Of a stretch of 64,000 nucleotides of DNA, positions 17,480-26,038 are shown piece after piece. How positions within the stretch are numbered: position 1 is the stretch's first letter; each line of letters begins with the position of its first letter. Source of the DNA: Lactobacillus sp. PV012 (GTDB lineage: Bacteria > Bacillota > Bacilli > Lactobacillales > Lactobacillaceae); contig NZ_CP041983.1 of NCBI RefSeq assembly GCF_014522325.1, positions 744,001 through 808,000 on the forward strand, read 5' to 3'. Position numbers and translations under genes: made by a program. A model generated the notes under the pieces. It was not told the origin of the DNA. It searched no databases and saw only the letters and a program-made list of their open reading frames with translations.

Positions 17480-19489
17480 ATGGTTAATAAAAAGAAATTA
17501 AAGAAATTATTACATCAAAAAAGTAAAACAAAAATCTCATTTAAGAAAAAAGTTGTCGCGTCCGATGAAGAAGAGATAAGTGATTATGATACTCATATTC
17601 CAATTGCTAAAAAGGAAGATATTAAAAAGAACGGTGAAACACATGAGCTTAATAAAATTCGACGGTTAACTGCTAAAAAATACCTAAATAAATTTCGATA
17701 TAGTGCCTCCGACCATAGTTTAATTAAATACTATTACTATCTAAGAGAATGGTTTGATTGGACAGGAATTATCGCTGATATTTCTATGCCCACAGGAAAT
17801 GATTCAACGAAATTAGATGGAAAAGTATTAATCGATAAGTTTTGCTACTATGACAAAAACTCAGGTAAAAAAGAATTATTAGATCATCACATTTGGCTAA
17901 ATGTTAATAATATTCGTTATCTAATGAGTGGATCCAAGCTTACCTTGGGTATTGGGGACGTCATTCAAGCATCTAGTCGCATCATGCAGTATTCAGGTAA
18001 TAAGGGAACAGTTGAAAAATTTGGCTTAGGTTCCACAATTATTCATGCAGGTGGGGTGACAACTTCTCATACTAATTTTACTAATAAAAATTCTCAAACA
18101 ATTATTAGTAATTACGATCATGGGGATGATTGGGTATTAAAGCTGGACAATAGTGGTGTTCCAGATACCACGATTGAGAACTACCAGTCTACTAATGATA
18201 TTCGCTTTTTTGCTAATCGAGAACATGGGCACGTCTTAGCCACCTATCAACCTAGTCGCTACCAACATTACTTTGAGCGCTTGCAAGAAAGTGAGTCGGA
18301 TTCACTTATTAATCAAAATCCAACTGAACGAGTTTATACAGGAACGATTTATGATTTACGAGTGTATGAAGAAAATGGCGAAGCAATCCCCAAGCTTGTT
18401 TTTGAAAAAATAGAAAACTCCATTGGAAGAATAGTTTGTGCCCGACGAATTCTTGAATATAATGAAGAGTTACGTAGACTAGGTACGCTATATAAAGGAG
18501 ATAAGCTAAGTTTTACATATAGCGGAAATGATTTTGATAATATAAAAATTGAAGACCTACATAAAATTAAGCGCTTAAGTTCTCATTCAAATTATAAGCT
18601 TCCACGCAATAAGCAATTACTAGCTGGTTGGATTATGAAAACTTTTTATTATGGACCAACCCAAGATTATGACTTAGTGGGGAAATATTTGCATTGGCAA
18701 CAAATCAGTAATGGAGAAGATGCAGAAATTGATGAAGAAGATTTTGATAAGATTTATGGACTCACAGTTTCAGAAATTGCTAGAAAACTCCATTTAAGTA
18801 GAAGCAAGGTACAAGATTTTTTAGAAACAAAGTACCCTAATAGTGGGGATGTTTTATATTCAATTATTGATCTCCAAGATAACGAACATCGGTATTATAA
18901 ACCTGAAGTTTTAGAAGAAGTAGAAAATCACCTTAAGTACAAGGGGGTCAAAGCTCAAAGTGCTCTTGAGCGAGTTAAAGCTACTAAAAATAATTATTCT
19001 CATCAAGTTAAAGAAAAAATTTCTGCAATTCCGAAAGCTAAACAAAAACCAGAACTTAGTGAAAATGAAATTGAGCAAAAATTTTTGGCTGGAGCTAAGC
19101 AACAATCTGCTCCTAAAGATCAACTATCAGAAAAAGAAAAGAGTCAAGATAAACTTACTGCTCCCGTTTCTGTTGGTAGCAAAGAGAAAAGTAGCTTAGA
19201 AGACCATAAACCAATTAGTGAAGAAGATAAAGTTGTAAAACAAGATGCAGTTGCTAAAGAAAATAAAGAATTACATGGAGAAGATAATTCAAACTTCACA
19301 GTTAAATTAATTTGCGAAACGGGAAGCTATACTAGTACTCAATTTCAAAATTATGGTGAAGCAATTAACTTTTTCCAAAAAGGTCTTGAACTTAATAAGT
19401 TGAATCAATTCTTACTTGTAACTGATAAAAACGGCCAGGAAAGTTTAATTTCCATTAAACAAATTTTAGAAATAAAGCCAGCTAAATAA
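17480..19489 (+). CDS. unassigned 669-residue protein with possible OB-like domains and an HTH
   Basis: I do not recognise this family. Residues 1-80 are very basic (KKKLKKLLHQKSKTKISFKKK). Two central segments (about 95-185, beginning GIIADISMPTG; and about 285-370, beginning YTGTIYDLRVYEENG) are beta-rich and similar in pattern, suggestive of nucleic-acid-binding barrels. A helix-turn-helix-like stretch follows (LTVSEIARKLHLSRSKVQDFLETKYP, about residue 430). Residues 490-590 are Lys/Glu/Gln-rich and probably disordered; the last 65 form a small alpha/beta domain. There is no signal peptide or membrane segment, so it is cytoplasmic. It is monocistronic with a weak ribosome-binding site and its own terminator. 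Confidence 0.6.
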   Translation: MVNKKKLKKLLHQKSKTKISFKKKVVASDEEEISDYDTHIPIAKKEDIKKNGETHELNKIRRLTAKKYLNKFRYSASDHSLIKYYYYLREWFDWTGIIADISMPTGNDSTKLDGKVLIDKFCYYDKNSGKKELLDHHIWLNVNNIRYLMSGSKLTLGIGDVIQASSRIMQYSGNKGTVEKFGLGSTIIHAGGVTTSHTNFTNKNSQTIISNYDHGDDWVLKLDNSGVPDTTIENYQSTNDIRFFANREHGHVLATYQPSRYQHYFERLQESESDSLINQNPTERVYTGTIYDLRVYEENGEAIPKLVFEKIENSIGRIVCARRILEYNEELRRLGTLYKGDKLSFTYSGNDFDNIKIEDLHKIKRLSSHSNYKLPRNKQLLAGWIMKTFYYGPTQDYDLVGKYLHWQQISNGEDAEIDEEDFDKIYGLTVSEIARKLHLSRSKVQDFLETKYPNSGDVLYSIIDLQDNEHRYYKPEVLEEVENHLKYKGVKAQSALERVKATKNNYSHQVKEKISAIPKAKQKPELSENEIEQKFLAGAKQQSAPKDQLSEKEKSQDKLTAPVSVGSKEKSSLEDHKPISEEDKVVKQDAVAKENKELHGEDNSNFTVKLICETGSYTSTQFQNYGEAINFFQKGLELNKLNQFLLVTDKNGQESLISIKQILEIKPAK

Positions 19490-19490
19490 T

Positions 19491-19522
19491 AAAAGCATCC
19501 CTATCAACTAAGGGATGCTTTT
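19491..19522. terminator. bidirectional terminator
   Basis: Perfect 12-bp stem AAAAGCATCCCT/AGGGATGCTTTT between convergent genes. Confidence 0.85.
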
Positions 19523-19527
19523 ATTAT

Positions 19528-19956
19528 TTAGCGTTGCGCTTGTTTAGCTAAGATATTTGCGATTATATCAGATAAACTTATCTGCTTCATTTTATTAAAA
19601 GCAGCAATTTCTATTTCTTGATAAGATTCGTTTAAAGTATCTTGGATATTACTGCCAACAACACAAGCTGGGTTAGTTTTAGGATCAACGTGAAGCAAAT
19701 TATGATCCATGTTGATTGCACAATAAATATCGTAAATATTGATATCTTTTGGAGATTTTAAAAGTTTGGCACCAGCTTTGCCCTTTTGGGTAGCAATTAT
19801 TCCAGCGTTGCGTAAGTCAGACATTAATTGACGTACTAAAGTTGGATTTGATTCGATACTTCTAGCAATTGCCTTGCTAGAAAGATCACCGTCTTTATAG
19901 ATTTCGAGATAACTGAGTAAGTGAATTGCGTCACTTAGTTTATAAGAATACTTCAT
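19528..19956 (-). CDS. Rrf2-family transcriptional regulator
   Basis: The 142-residue protein has the winged helix of Rrf2 proteins (KLSDAIHLLSYLEIYKDGDLSSKAIARSIESNPTLVRQLMSDLRNAGII). It contains a single Cys (PACVV) in place of the three-Cys Fe-S cluster of IscR/NsrR types, so it probably senses thiol oxidation or electrophiles like YwnA-type Rrf2 members (inference). It is encoded 24 nt downstream of an NmrA-like quinone reductase gene in the same direction, which it likely controls through the repeats at 20868-20893. Confidence 0.85.
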   Translation of the reverse strand: MKYSYKLSDAIHLLSYLEIYKDGDLSSKAIARSIESNPTLVRQLMSDLRNAGIIATQKGKAGAKLLKSPKDINIYDIYCAINMDHNLLHVDPKTNPACVVGSNIQDTLNESYQEIEIAAFNKMKQISLSDIIANILAKQAQR

Positions 19957-19980
19957 AATCTTATTTAACTATTATTTTTA

Positions 19981-20832
19981 TTATTTATCAAGAATAATCT
20001 TAATTGCCTCAACGAGTGGGGTAACGGGACGATTTAAGGCTTGAGCCAACTCGTTTGTTTCTTCATTAAGAGATCCATCGTCAATTGGATCTTCAAAAGA
20101 AGCAAACATCTTAGCAAGGTTGCTATCTAAGCCCGTACCTTCAAGGAATTTAATGTATTCATCTTTAGAAACTTGTTTAGCTTCAATATCATTTCCAATA
20201 GCTTCTTTTAAAGCCTTTCCCAATTCTTCATAGGATCGACTTGGGCCAGCAAATTCATAAATCTCTTTTGCATTTTCACTAGCTAATACTTTTGCGGATG
20301 CTTCTGAATAATCATTTTCAAGAGCCCAACCTGCATTATTGTTTGTCCAATAAAGAGGATCTTGACCATTTTTTCCCATTTGTAAAAAACTAGCTTCATT
20401 TTCTAAATACCAGTTGTTACGAAGAAAGGCATGAGCAATTCCAGCTTCTTTAATTGCATTTTCAGTTAGACGGTGGTCATTAGCTAACGCACTTTTTGAA
20501 GTTTGAGCATGAGGGAAGCTAGTATAAGCTACAAACTTTACGTTAGCTTTCTTTAAAGCATTAACTACATTTTTTTGTGCTTGGGCGCGACTAACTTTTC
20601 CACCTGGTTGAGAAGAGATAAATAAGACTTTATCTACTCCTTGGAAAGCATTTTCCATTGAAATAGGTTCATCATAATTACCTTCTCTAACTTCATAGCC
20701 GGGGAAAAGTTTTTTAGCTTTTTCTACGTTACGGTTAATGAGGATAACATTTTCTTTACCAATGATTTTACTTAGTTCTTTAACGGCATTTTGACCAAAA
20801 CGTCCGGTTGCAGCAGTTACAGCATATTTCAT
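19981..20832 (-). CDS. NmrA-like NAD(P)H-binding oxidoreductase (QOR2 type)
   Basis: The 283-residue protein has an atypical-SDR Rossmann start (AVTAATGRFGQNAVKEL) with a TGxxGxxG-like glycine pattern, then VDKVLFISSQPG and AHAFLRNNWYLEN, as in NAD(P)H:quinone oxidoreductase 2 (YtfG/QorB) proteins. It likely reduces quinones or related electrophiles in the cytoplasm. The Shine-Dalgarno AAAGGAG lies 9 nt upstream of the ATG. It forms a two-gene unit with the Rrf2 regulator downstream, an arrangement typical of redox-responsive self-regulated pairs. Confidence 0.85.
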   Translation of the reverse strand: MKYAVTAATGRFGQNAVKELSKIIGKENVILINRNVEKAKKLFPGYEVREGNYDEPISMENAFQGVDKVLFISSQPGGKVSRAQAQKNVVNALKKANVKFVAYTSFPHAQTSKSALANDHRLTENAIKEAGIAHAFLRNNWYLENEASFLQMGKNGQDPLYWTNNNAGWALENDYSEASAKVLASENAKEIYEFAGPSRSYEELGKALKEAIGNDIEAKQVSKDEYIKFLEGTGLDSNLAKMFASFEDPIDDGSLNEETNELAQALNRPVTPLVEAIKIILDK

Positions 20833-20867
20833 AATATTATCTCCTTTATCTTGTTAGTAATAAACTT

Positions 20868-20893
20868 ACATGTATTATAATAGCACATGTATT
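20868..20893 (-). promoter_or_regulatory. promoter with repeated ACATGTATT operator
   Basis: ACATGTATT occurs twice on the plus strand (20868-20876 and 20885-20893, 17 bp apart) around a minus-strand TATTATAAT -10 region of the NmrA-Rrf2 unit. Each copy contains the palindrome ACATGT. This is a candidate Rrf2 binding site. Confidence 0.5.
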
Positions 20894-20960
20894 TTTATTT
20901 GCAACAAGTTATTTTTTTAAAAAACTTATCTCTAACTTTTTAGAAATAAGTTTCTATTTT

Positions 20961-21326
20961 CTAGCTTTGAATTAGCTCTACTGTCGCATTAGCACAAGTA
21001 GGGGAGATCATCATATCAATTGGATATTGACCATGATACTTTTCTAGATATGCTTTAGTTACATTTTGTTCCTCATTTTTATCAGTCACAGGGCGGTAAT
21101 TAATCTTAAAAATTTGCCCATCTACTTTGATTTGACCACCATTTTTAATGCCTGCTTGATACCATTTGCTTTCTTTACCTTTTCCTGCTCGCAAATAAAT
21201 ATGTTTATTAATTGTAACAACCCAAAGAGGAATGTCTTGTAAAGGCGTTTTGTTTTCATCAAAAGGTTGGTTTTGAATGGTAGTACTTTGGTTAATTTTA
21301 TTAATTATTTCTCTTGTCCAACTCAT
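20961..21326 (-). CDS. DUF2255-family protein
   Basis: I use the ATG at 21326 (MSWTREI), which has AAAGGAG 5 nt upstream; an upstream in-frame start would overlap the AKR gene. The 121-residue protein matches DUF2255 in its central part (PLWVVTINKHIYLRAGKGKESKWYQAGIKNGGQIKV). These are small cytoplasmic proteins, sometimes found with pyridoxamine-phosphate-oxidase-like folds. It is the last gene of the MerR-AKR-DUF2255 operon. Function unknown. Confidence 0.75.
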   Translation of the reverse strand: MSWTREIINKINQSTTIQNQPFDENKTPLQDIPLWVVTINKHIYLRAGKGKESKWYQAGIKNGGQIKVDGQIFKINYRPVTDKNEEQNVTKAYLEKYHGQYPIDMMISPTCANATVELIQS

Positions 21327-21337
21327 ACTTTCTCCTT

Positions 21338-22273
21338 TTACTTGTCCATATCCGGTTCCCAACTACCGGTAGTATTAACATTGATTTTTTCAGCAACATC
21401 TTCTAATTCTTGAATTTCACTTTTAGTTAACCGAGTAGCAGCAACTTGAGCTGCATCTTCAACTGGGTTAACCTTGGTTACACCAATAATTGGAAAGGTA
21501 CCTTTAGATAAGGCCCAGGTCATTGCAGTTTGTGCTGCAGATAAATCATAGTTTTTACCAATTTCTTCTAATTTAATTACTAAGTCAGTTAACTCAGGCA
21601 ATTTATCATTATAAAATTGCGCCCGTACACTACCAGCAGGAAAGGGATTATTTACATTATACTTACCAGTTAGTGCTCCTTGTTCTAAAACCATATATGC
21701 AAAAAATTCTAAATTATTTTCTTTGCAGTAGTCTAGAATACCGGCTGTTTCTGAACTACGATCTAATAAACTCAAATGATTTTGGACAGCAGCTAATTTA
21801 AAACCTTCTTCTGCTAAAATCTCTTGTACACGTTTAATTTCACTTAGAGTATGATTGGAAACACCGACATGTTTAATTTTTCCTTCTTTTAAAACTGGTA
21901 AAAGATCATGGGTCCATTTTTCTACATCTGCATCATTATGAATCCAGTAATAACCAATATAATCAGTTTTTAAACGTTTCAAACTTTCATCTAACATTGT
22001 TTGGACTGGATTATCTGTCTTCGGTGCCATTTGCGGGGTGAATTTGGTAGAAATAGTTAATTCACTACGTGGTGTATTTGCTATCAAATTACCTAAAATT
22101 TCTTCAGATCTTCCACTACCATAGGCAGTAGCTGTATCAAAAAATGTTAAATTTTTAGAAATTGCTGCTTCATAAACAAGTCTAAAGTGGTTTTCATCAT
22201 AGCTATTTCCAAAATAACTATTATTATCTCCCCATGCCCAAGTTCCTAAAACAATTTTATTTTTGATCATCAT
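21338..22273 (-). CDS. aldo/keto reductase
   Basis: The 311-residue protein shows the AKR pattern: VLGTWAWGD at the N-terminus, FFDTATAYGSGRSEEILG with catalytic Asp and Tyr, a Lys in STKF, and YYWIHND, which holds the usual active-site His. The NADPH end is present (AAQTAMTWALSKGTFPIIGVTKVNPVEDA). It reduces carbonyls, possibly reactive aldehydes, in the cytoplasm. It starts 6 nt after the MerR regulator gene and two ATG codons follow GGAGAAA. Control by the MerR dyad at 22714-22733 is likely. Confidence 0.88.
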   Translation of the reverse strand: MMIKNKIVLGTWAWGDNNSYFGNSYDENHFRLVYEAAISKNLTFFDTATAYGSGRSEEILGNLIANTPRSELTISTKFTPQMAPKTDNPVQTMLDESLKRLKTDYIGYYWIHNDADVEKWTHDLLPVLKEGKIKHVGVSNHTLSEIKRVQEILAEEGFKLAAVQNHLSLLDRSSETAGILDYCKENNLEFFAYMVLEQGALTGKYNVNNPFPAGSVRAQFYNDKLPELTDLVIKLEEIGKNYDLSAAQTAMTWALSKGTFPIIGVTKVNPVEDAAQVAATRLTKSEIQELEDVAEKINVNTTGSWEPDMDK

Positions 22274-22279
22274 TTTCTC

Positions 22280-22687
22280 CTAATCATCTAATATTTTATA
22301 TTCTTCAAAATAGCTTTTATTCTGCTTAATTTCACCAGATTCATACAGTGAAATTTTATGCTTTAAGCGCTCAATTGAACGATTAAGGTCATTCTTTTTA
22401 TTTTCTAGCTCTATGAGCTGTTCTTTTAGCAATTCCTCACGCGCTTGCAAAGTCTCATCCCCAGCACGTAACATGTCTGCATAGTCAATTAATTTTTCAA
22501 TTGGAACACTAGAATGACGTAAACACACTATCATTTCAATCCAACCTTGCATCCCTTCACTAAAATAACGATTGCCATTACTTTTACGTGGAACAGTAGG
22601 TAATAAGCCAATTCGCTCGTAGTAACGAAGAGTATCAGGCTTTATATCGTATTTTTTGCTTACTTGTGTAATAGTTAAATCAGCCAT
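22280..22687 (-). CDS. MerR-family regulator (AdhR-like)
   Basis: The 135-residue protein starts with the MerR helix-turn-helix and wing (LTITQVSKKYDIKPDTLRYYERIGLLPTVPRKSNGNRYF), followed by a coiled-coil dimerisation helix (about 80-120). It lacks the metal-binding Cys set of MerR/CueR, so it resembles the AdhR group that responds to aldehydes and other electrophiles. It is the first gene of an operon with an aldo/keto reductase. A perfect 20-bp palindrome lies in its own promoter, and a close copy lies in the promoter of the DXS-like gene at 26039. Confidence 0.9.
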   Translation of the reverse strand: MADLTITQVSKKYDIKPDTLRYYERIGLLPTVPRKSNGNRYFSEGMQGWIEMIVCLRHSSVPIEKLIDYADMLRAGDETLQAREELLKEQLIELENKKNDLNRSIERLKHKISLYESGEIKQNKSYFEEYKILDD

Positions 22688-22705
22688 TTTTCGCCTCCTG
22701 CATAT

Positions 22706-22736
22706 AATTTACTACTTGGAGTTAACTCCAAGTCAA
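22706..22736 (-). promoter_or_regulatory. MerR-type promoter with 19-bp spacer and perfect dyad
   Basis: On the minus strand TTGACT (22736-22731) and TAAATT (22711-22706) are separated by 19 bp. The spacer overlaps the palindrome ACTTGGAGTTAACTCCAAGT (22714-22733). A long spacer spanned by a dyad is the signature of MerR-activated promoters. Confidence 0.8.
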
Positions 22737-22912
22737 TAATTTAAATTAATTTTTAAATAAAAGCATCTTTGCTTGTAAAAAGTAAGTTAAATGTGTATAT
22801 TAATCATTGAGAAAGCTAAAAACTTTATTTACGAGTATTCGTTTTTATTATGCTAGAATAAAAATTAAGTAATTTCTTATTTAGATAGTTATTTTTATAA
22901 TTAAAGTAATAA

Positions 22913-23719
<807 letters not shown>

Positions 23720-23731
23720 AGATCCATCTTA

Positions 23732-23772
23732 AAAAGAACTTAGGAGCTTTGAAGAGCCCTAAGTTCTTTTAT
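23732..23772. terminator. bidirectional terminator
   Basis: AAAAGAACTTAG/CTAAGTTCTTTT stem (12 bp) between convergent genes, with T- and A-rich flanks. Confidence 0.85.
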
Positions 23773-24875
23773 TTTGCCAGCGGCATTATCTGCAGGATAT
23801 TAAGCATCTTTTTAGCAGATTTTTCAATTGATAAGGTGTGTGCATATTGCTGATATTCTTGGCTCATTTTTTGTAGTTGTTTGGGATGATTTTTCCAAAA
23901 AAGTATTTTTTTAGCCAGAGCTCTACTATCACCTGCAGGGAAAAGATTGTTTTTAGTCAAGGCATAAGAAGAGGTGGAAGAAAGTGGAGCATCAGCAATT
24001 ATTGGTACACATCCACTTGCGAAGGCCTCCATACAAGCCATCCCTTCAATTTCAATATCTGCACAATGAACTACTAAATCACTTTTTTGCATAATTTTTT
24101 GTAATTGCTGAGGTTTATAGTAAGAAAAAGTAATTTGTTGAGGTAGGTGTTTGGCTAAGTTTCGATAATTTTTTTCTAAAGGTCCTTGGCCAGCAAAAAT
24201 TACTCTAATATTTTTAGGAAGATATTTTAATGCTCGTAACAAGACTTCCTGTTTTTTCTCATGCGAAAATCTTCCGATGCACAAGATTGTAAAACAGTGG
24301 TCTGTTTGCTCTGGGCGCTTAACTAAATAGGTATTACTGATGCCATTAGAGATGACATGCAATTTTTGCTTGAAATTATTTTTTCTAAGGTAGTGGGCTA
24401 CTTTTTCTGTTGGGCAAAAAATATCTGTCACATGACGGTAAGCAATTTTTTTAGCAAAGTTAAGTAATAAGTGATTAGACCATTTGTAATTTAGAAAAGG
24501 GACAGAATATAAAATATTTTCTGGATAAATATGAAACATTGCGGCTAACTTTTTGTGCTTTTTAGCAGCTACTTTGCCTACAACTGCTGAAACAGGGAAA
24601 GGTGTCTCTAAAATCACTGCCTCTGCCCAAGATACAGCCTTATTAACCATCTTGCGTTGTGAACGAGCCAATTGAAAACCTTGTTTATCAATGATTTTTT
24701 GAAAAAAAGGTAATTTTTGTACTGGAAGAGGATAATCCACCGCTCCATTTGCTTCATTACCTAAAATTCTAACTTCATGACCTAATTTTTCAAATTCTTT
24801 TTTAAAGCGCTGGGTAGAAATGGACAAGCCATTTGTTTGACAGCCAAAATCATCAATAACAAGTAAAATCTTCAT
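23769..24875 (-). CDS. glycosyltransferase family 4
   Basis: I start at ATG 24875, 6 nt after GAGGAG. The 368-residue protein is a GT-B fold transferase: N-terminal LLVIDDFGCQTNGLSISTQRFKKEFEKLGHEV acceptor side, C-terminal GRFSHEKKQEVLLRAL and the EX7E-type motif within EIEGMACMEAFASGCVPII. The nearest functional relatives are membrane-associated glucosyltransferases that make glycolipids or wall glycans. A PAP2-family phosphatase lies divergently next to it, which fits lipid-linked glycan metabolism (inference). The acceptor is not deducible. Confidence 0.85.
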   Translation of the reverse strand: MKILLVIDDFGCQTNGLSISTQRFKKEFEKLGHEVRILGNEANGAVDYPLPVQKLPFFQKIIDKQGFQLARSQRKMVNKAVSWAEAVILETPFPVSAVVGKVAAKKHKKLAAMFHIYPENILYSVPFLNYKWSNHLLLNFAKKIAYRHVTDIFCPTEKVAHYLRKNNFKQKLHVISNGISNTYLVKRPEQTDHCFTILCIGRFSHEKKQEVLLRALKYLPKNIRVIFAGQGPLEKNYRNLAKHLPQQITFSYYKPQQLQKIMQKSDLVVHCADIEIEGMACMEAFASGCVPIIADAPLSSTSSYALTKNNLFPAGDSRALAKKILFWKNHPKQLQKMSQEYQQYAHTLSIEKSAKKMLNILQIMPLAK

Positions 24876-25040
24876 ACTTACTCCTCTTCCAAAAGTATCT
24901 TTATACATACTATTTTATCTAAAAAATATAAAAATCAAAAATAACTAATCTGTGGCCTGGCTGAATCAATCTTTTAATGATGTTTGTTAAATGATAAAAT
25001 TAACTTGTTAATTTTATAAAAGAAAGAAACGAGTAATTTC

Positions 25041-25670
25041 ATGAAAAGATTTAAATATGCTGTATACATCGGCTTACCAATCTTTTTAATTTTTGCTATT
25101 TCAATTATTATGCATCTTGCATGGATTAACTCATTTGATAGTTTTTTCCAAGAAATAGTAAGAAGTGCTAGTGGCTTGGATGGTGTAATGAAAAAGATTA
25201 CATTTTTGGCTAAACCAGTAGTTGATTTGGTATGGATGTTAATTTTATCAGTAATTCTTTGGTTTAGAAATAAGAGAGCGTTGGCTACAAGTATCGTGAT
25301 TACTTTGGTAAGTGCAGATATTGTAGGTTGGATTGTAAAACATCTTATTCAGAGAAGCCGGCCGGTAGGACACCTAGCAGCTGACGATGGATTTAGCTTC
25401 CCAAGTGGACATACTTTAGGAATGGGTGTTTTGGTAATTTGGATAATTATGGTATTGCTTCCCAAAATTATGAAAAATCGCTCCCATCGGCTTTGGATTG
25501 ATACTATTCTTATTCTTTGGCTAATCATTGTGATGATTTCTAGAGTTTACTTACTTGCTCACTATCCATCAGATGTTTGTGCTTCAGTTTCGTTAGCATT
25601 ACTATGGGTAGGGGTAGTAGAACTTTGCTTACATGCTCTTGCGAAAAGACTTTGGGATATTAATGTATAA
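25041..25670 (+). CDS. PAP2-family membrane phosphatase
   Basis: The 209-residue protein has about five to six membrane segments and the full acid-phosphatase signature: KHLIQRSRP (KxxxxxxRP), FPSGHT (PSGH) and SRVYLLAHYPSD (SRxxxxxHxxxD). These enzymes dephosphorylate phosphatidate or undecaprenyl pyrophosphate on the outer face of the membrane. The ribosome-binding site is weak. It is a single gene followed by a complex nested hairpin. Confidence 0.9.
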   Translation: MKRFKYAVYIGLPIFLIFAISIIMHLAWINSFDSFFQEIVRSASGLDGVMKKITFLAKPVVDLVWMLILSVILWFRNKRALATSIVITLVSADIVGWIVKHLIQRSRPVGHLAADDGFSFPSGHTLGMGVLVIWIIMVLLPKIMKNRSHRLWIDTILILWLIIVMISRVYLLAHYPSDVCASVSLALLWVGVVELCLHALAKRLWDINV

Positions 25671-25692
25671 ATAATATTAATTTATAATTGGT

Positions 25693-25818
25693 GTCTGGGA
25701 AAAAAATAATCTTTTAGTCTAAATTGTATAAATAGATAAAACAAAAGTGCTGATATATCAACGTTAAAAAAACGAAGATTATCAGCACTTTCTTTAATTT
25801 AAGAGTTTTTTCCCAGAC
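25693..25818 (+). repeat. nested inverted repeat / compound terminator
   Basis: Outer arms GTCTGGGAAAAAA (25693-25705) and TTTTTTCCCAGAC (25806-25818) enclose a second stem AAAGTGCTGATA/TATCAGCACTTT (25745-25756, 25780-25791) with a small inner CGTT/AACG hairpin. CTTTTTATT follows the outer arm, so the whole could terminate the PAP2 transcript. The size and layered symmetry also suit a small MITE-like element or a stable RNA. Confidence 0.6.
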
Positions 25819-25943
25819 TCTTTTTATTAGCAAAAAATCGGCAGTATCAATAATATTTAAGAGTAATATGAATATAATCTATTTGGTTCCATACTCTTGT
25901 TTTCTTTTTTTATCATTATCCAATGCCAATCAAGATTAATAAT

Positions 25944-25974
25944 TTGACTTAGAGTAAACTCCAAGTGATAGTAT
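25944..25974 (+). promoter_or_regulatory. MerR-type promoter of the DXS-like gene
   Basis: TTGACT (25944-25949) is 19 bp from TAGTAT (25969-25974). The spacer overlaps ACTTAGAGTAAACTCCAAGT (25947-25966), differing from the perfect MerR palindrome at 22714-22733 at only two or three positions. The gene is therefore a likely target of the MerR regulator at 22280. Confidence 0.75.
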
Positions 25975-26024
25975 AAAGTTAGTAGAGTTTAGCAAGTGAT
26001 AGTATAAAGTTAGTAGAGTTTAGA
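25963..26024 (+). repeat. 31-bp tandem duplication in the DXS-like promoter
   Basis: Positions 25963-25993 and 25994-26024 are identical except for the last base. Each copy includes the TAGTATAAAG -10 region, but only the first is preceded by the -35 and full operator. Confidence 0.9.
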
Positions 26025-26038
26025 AGGGAATAAATATT

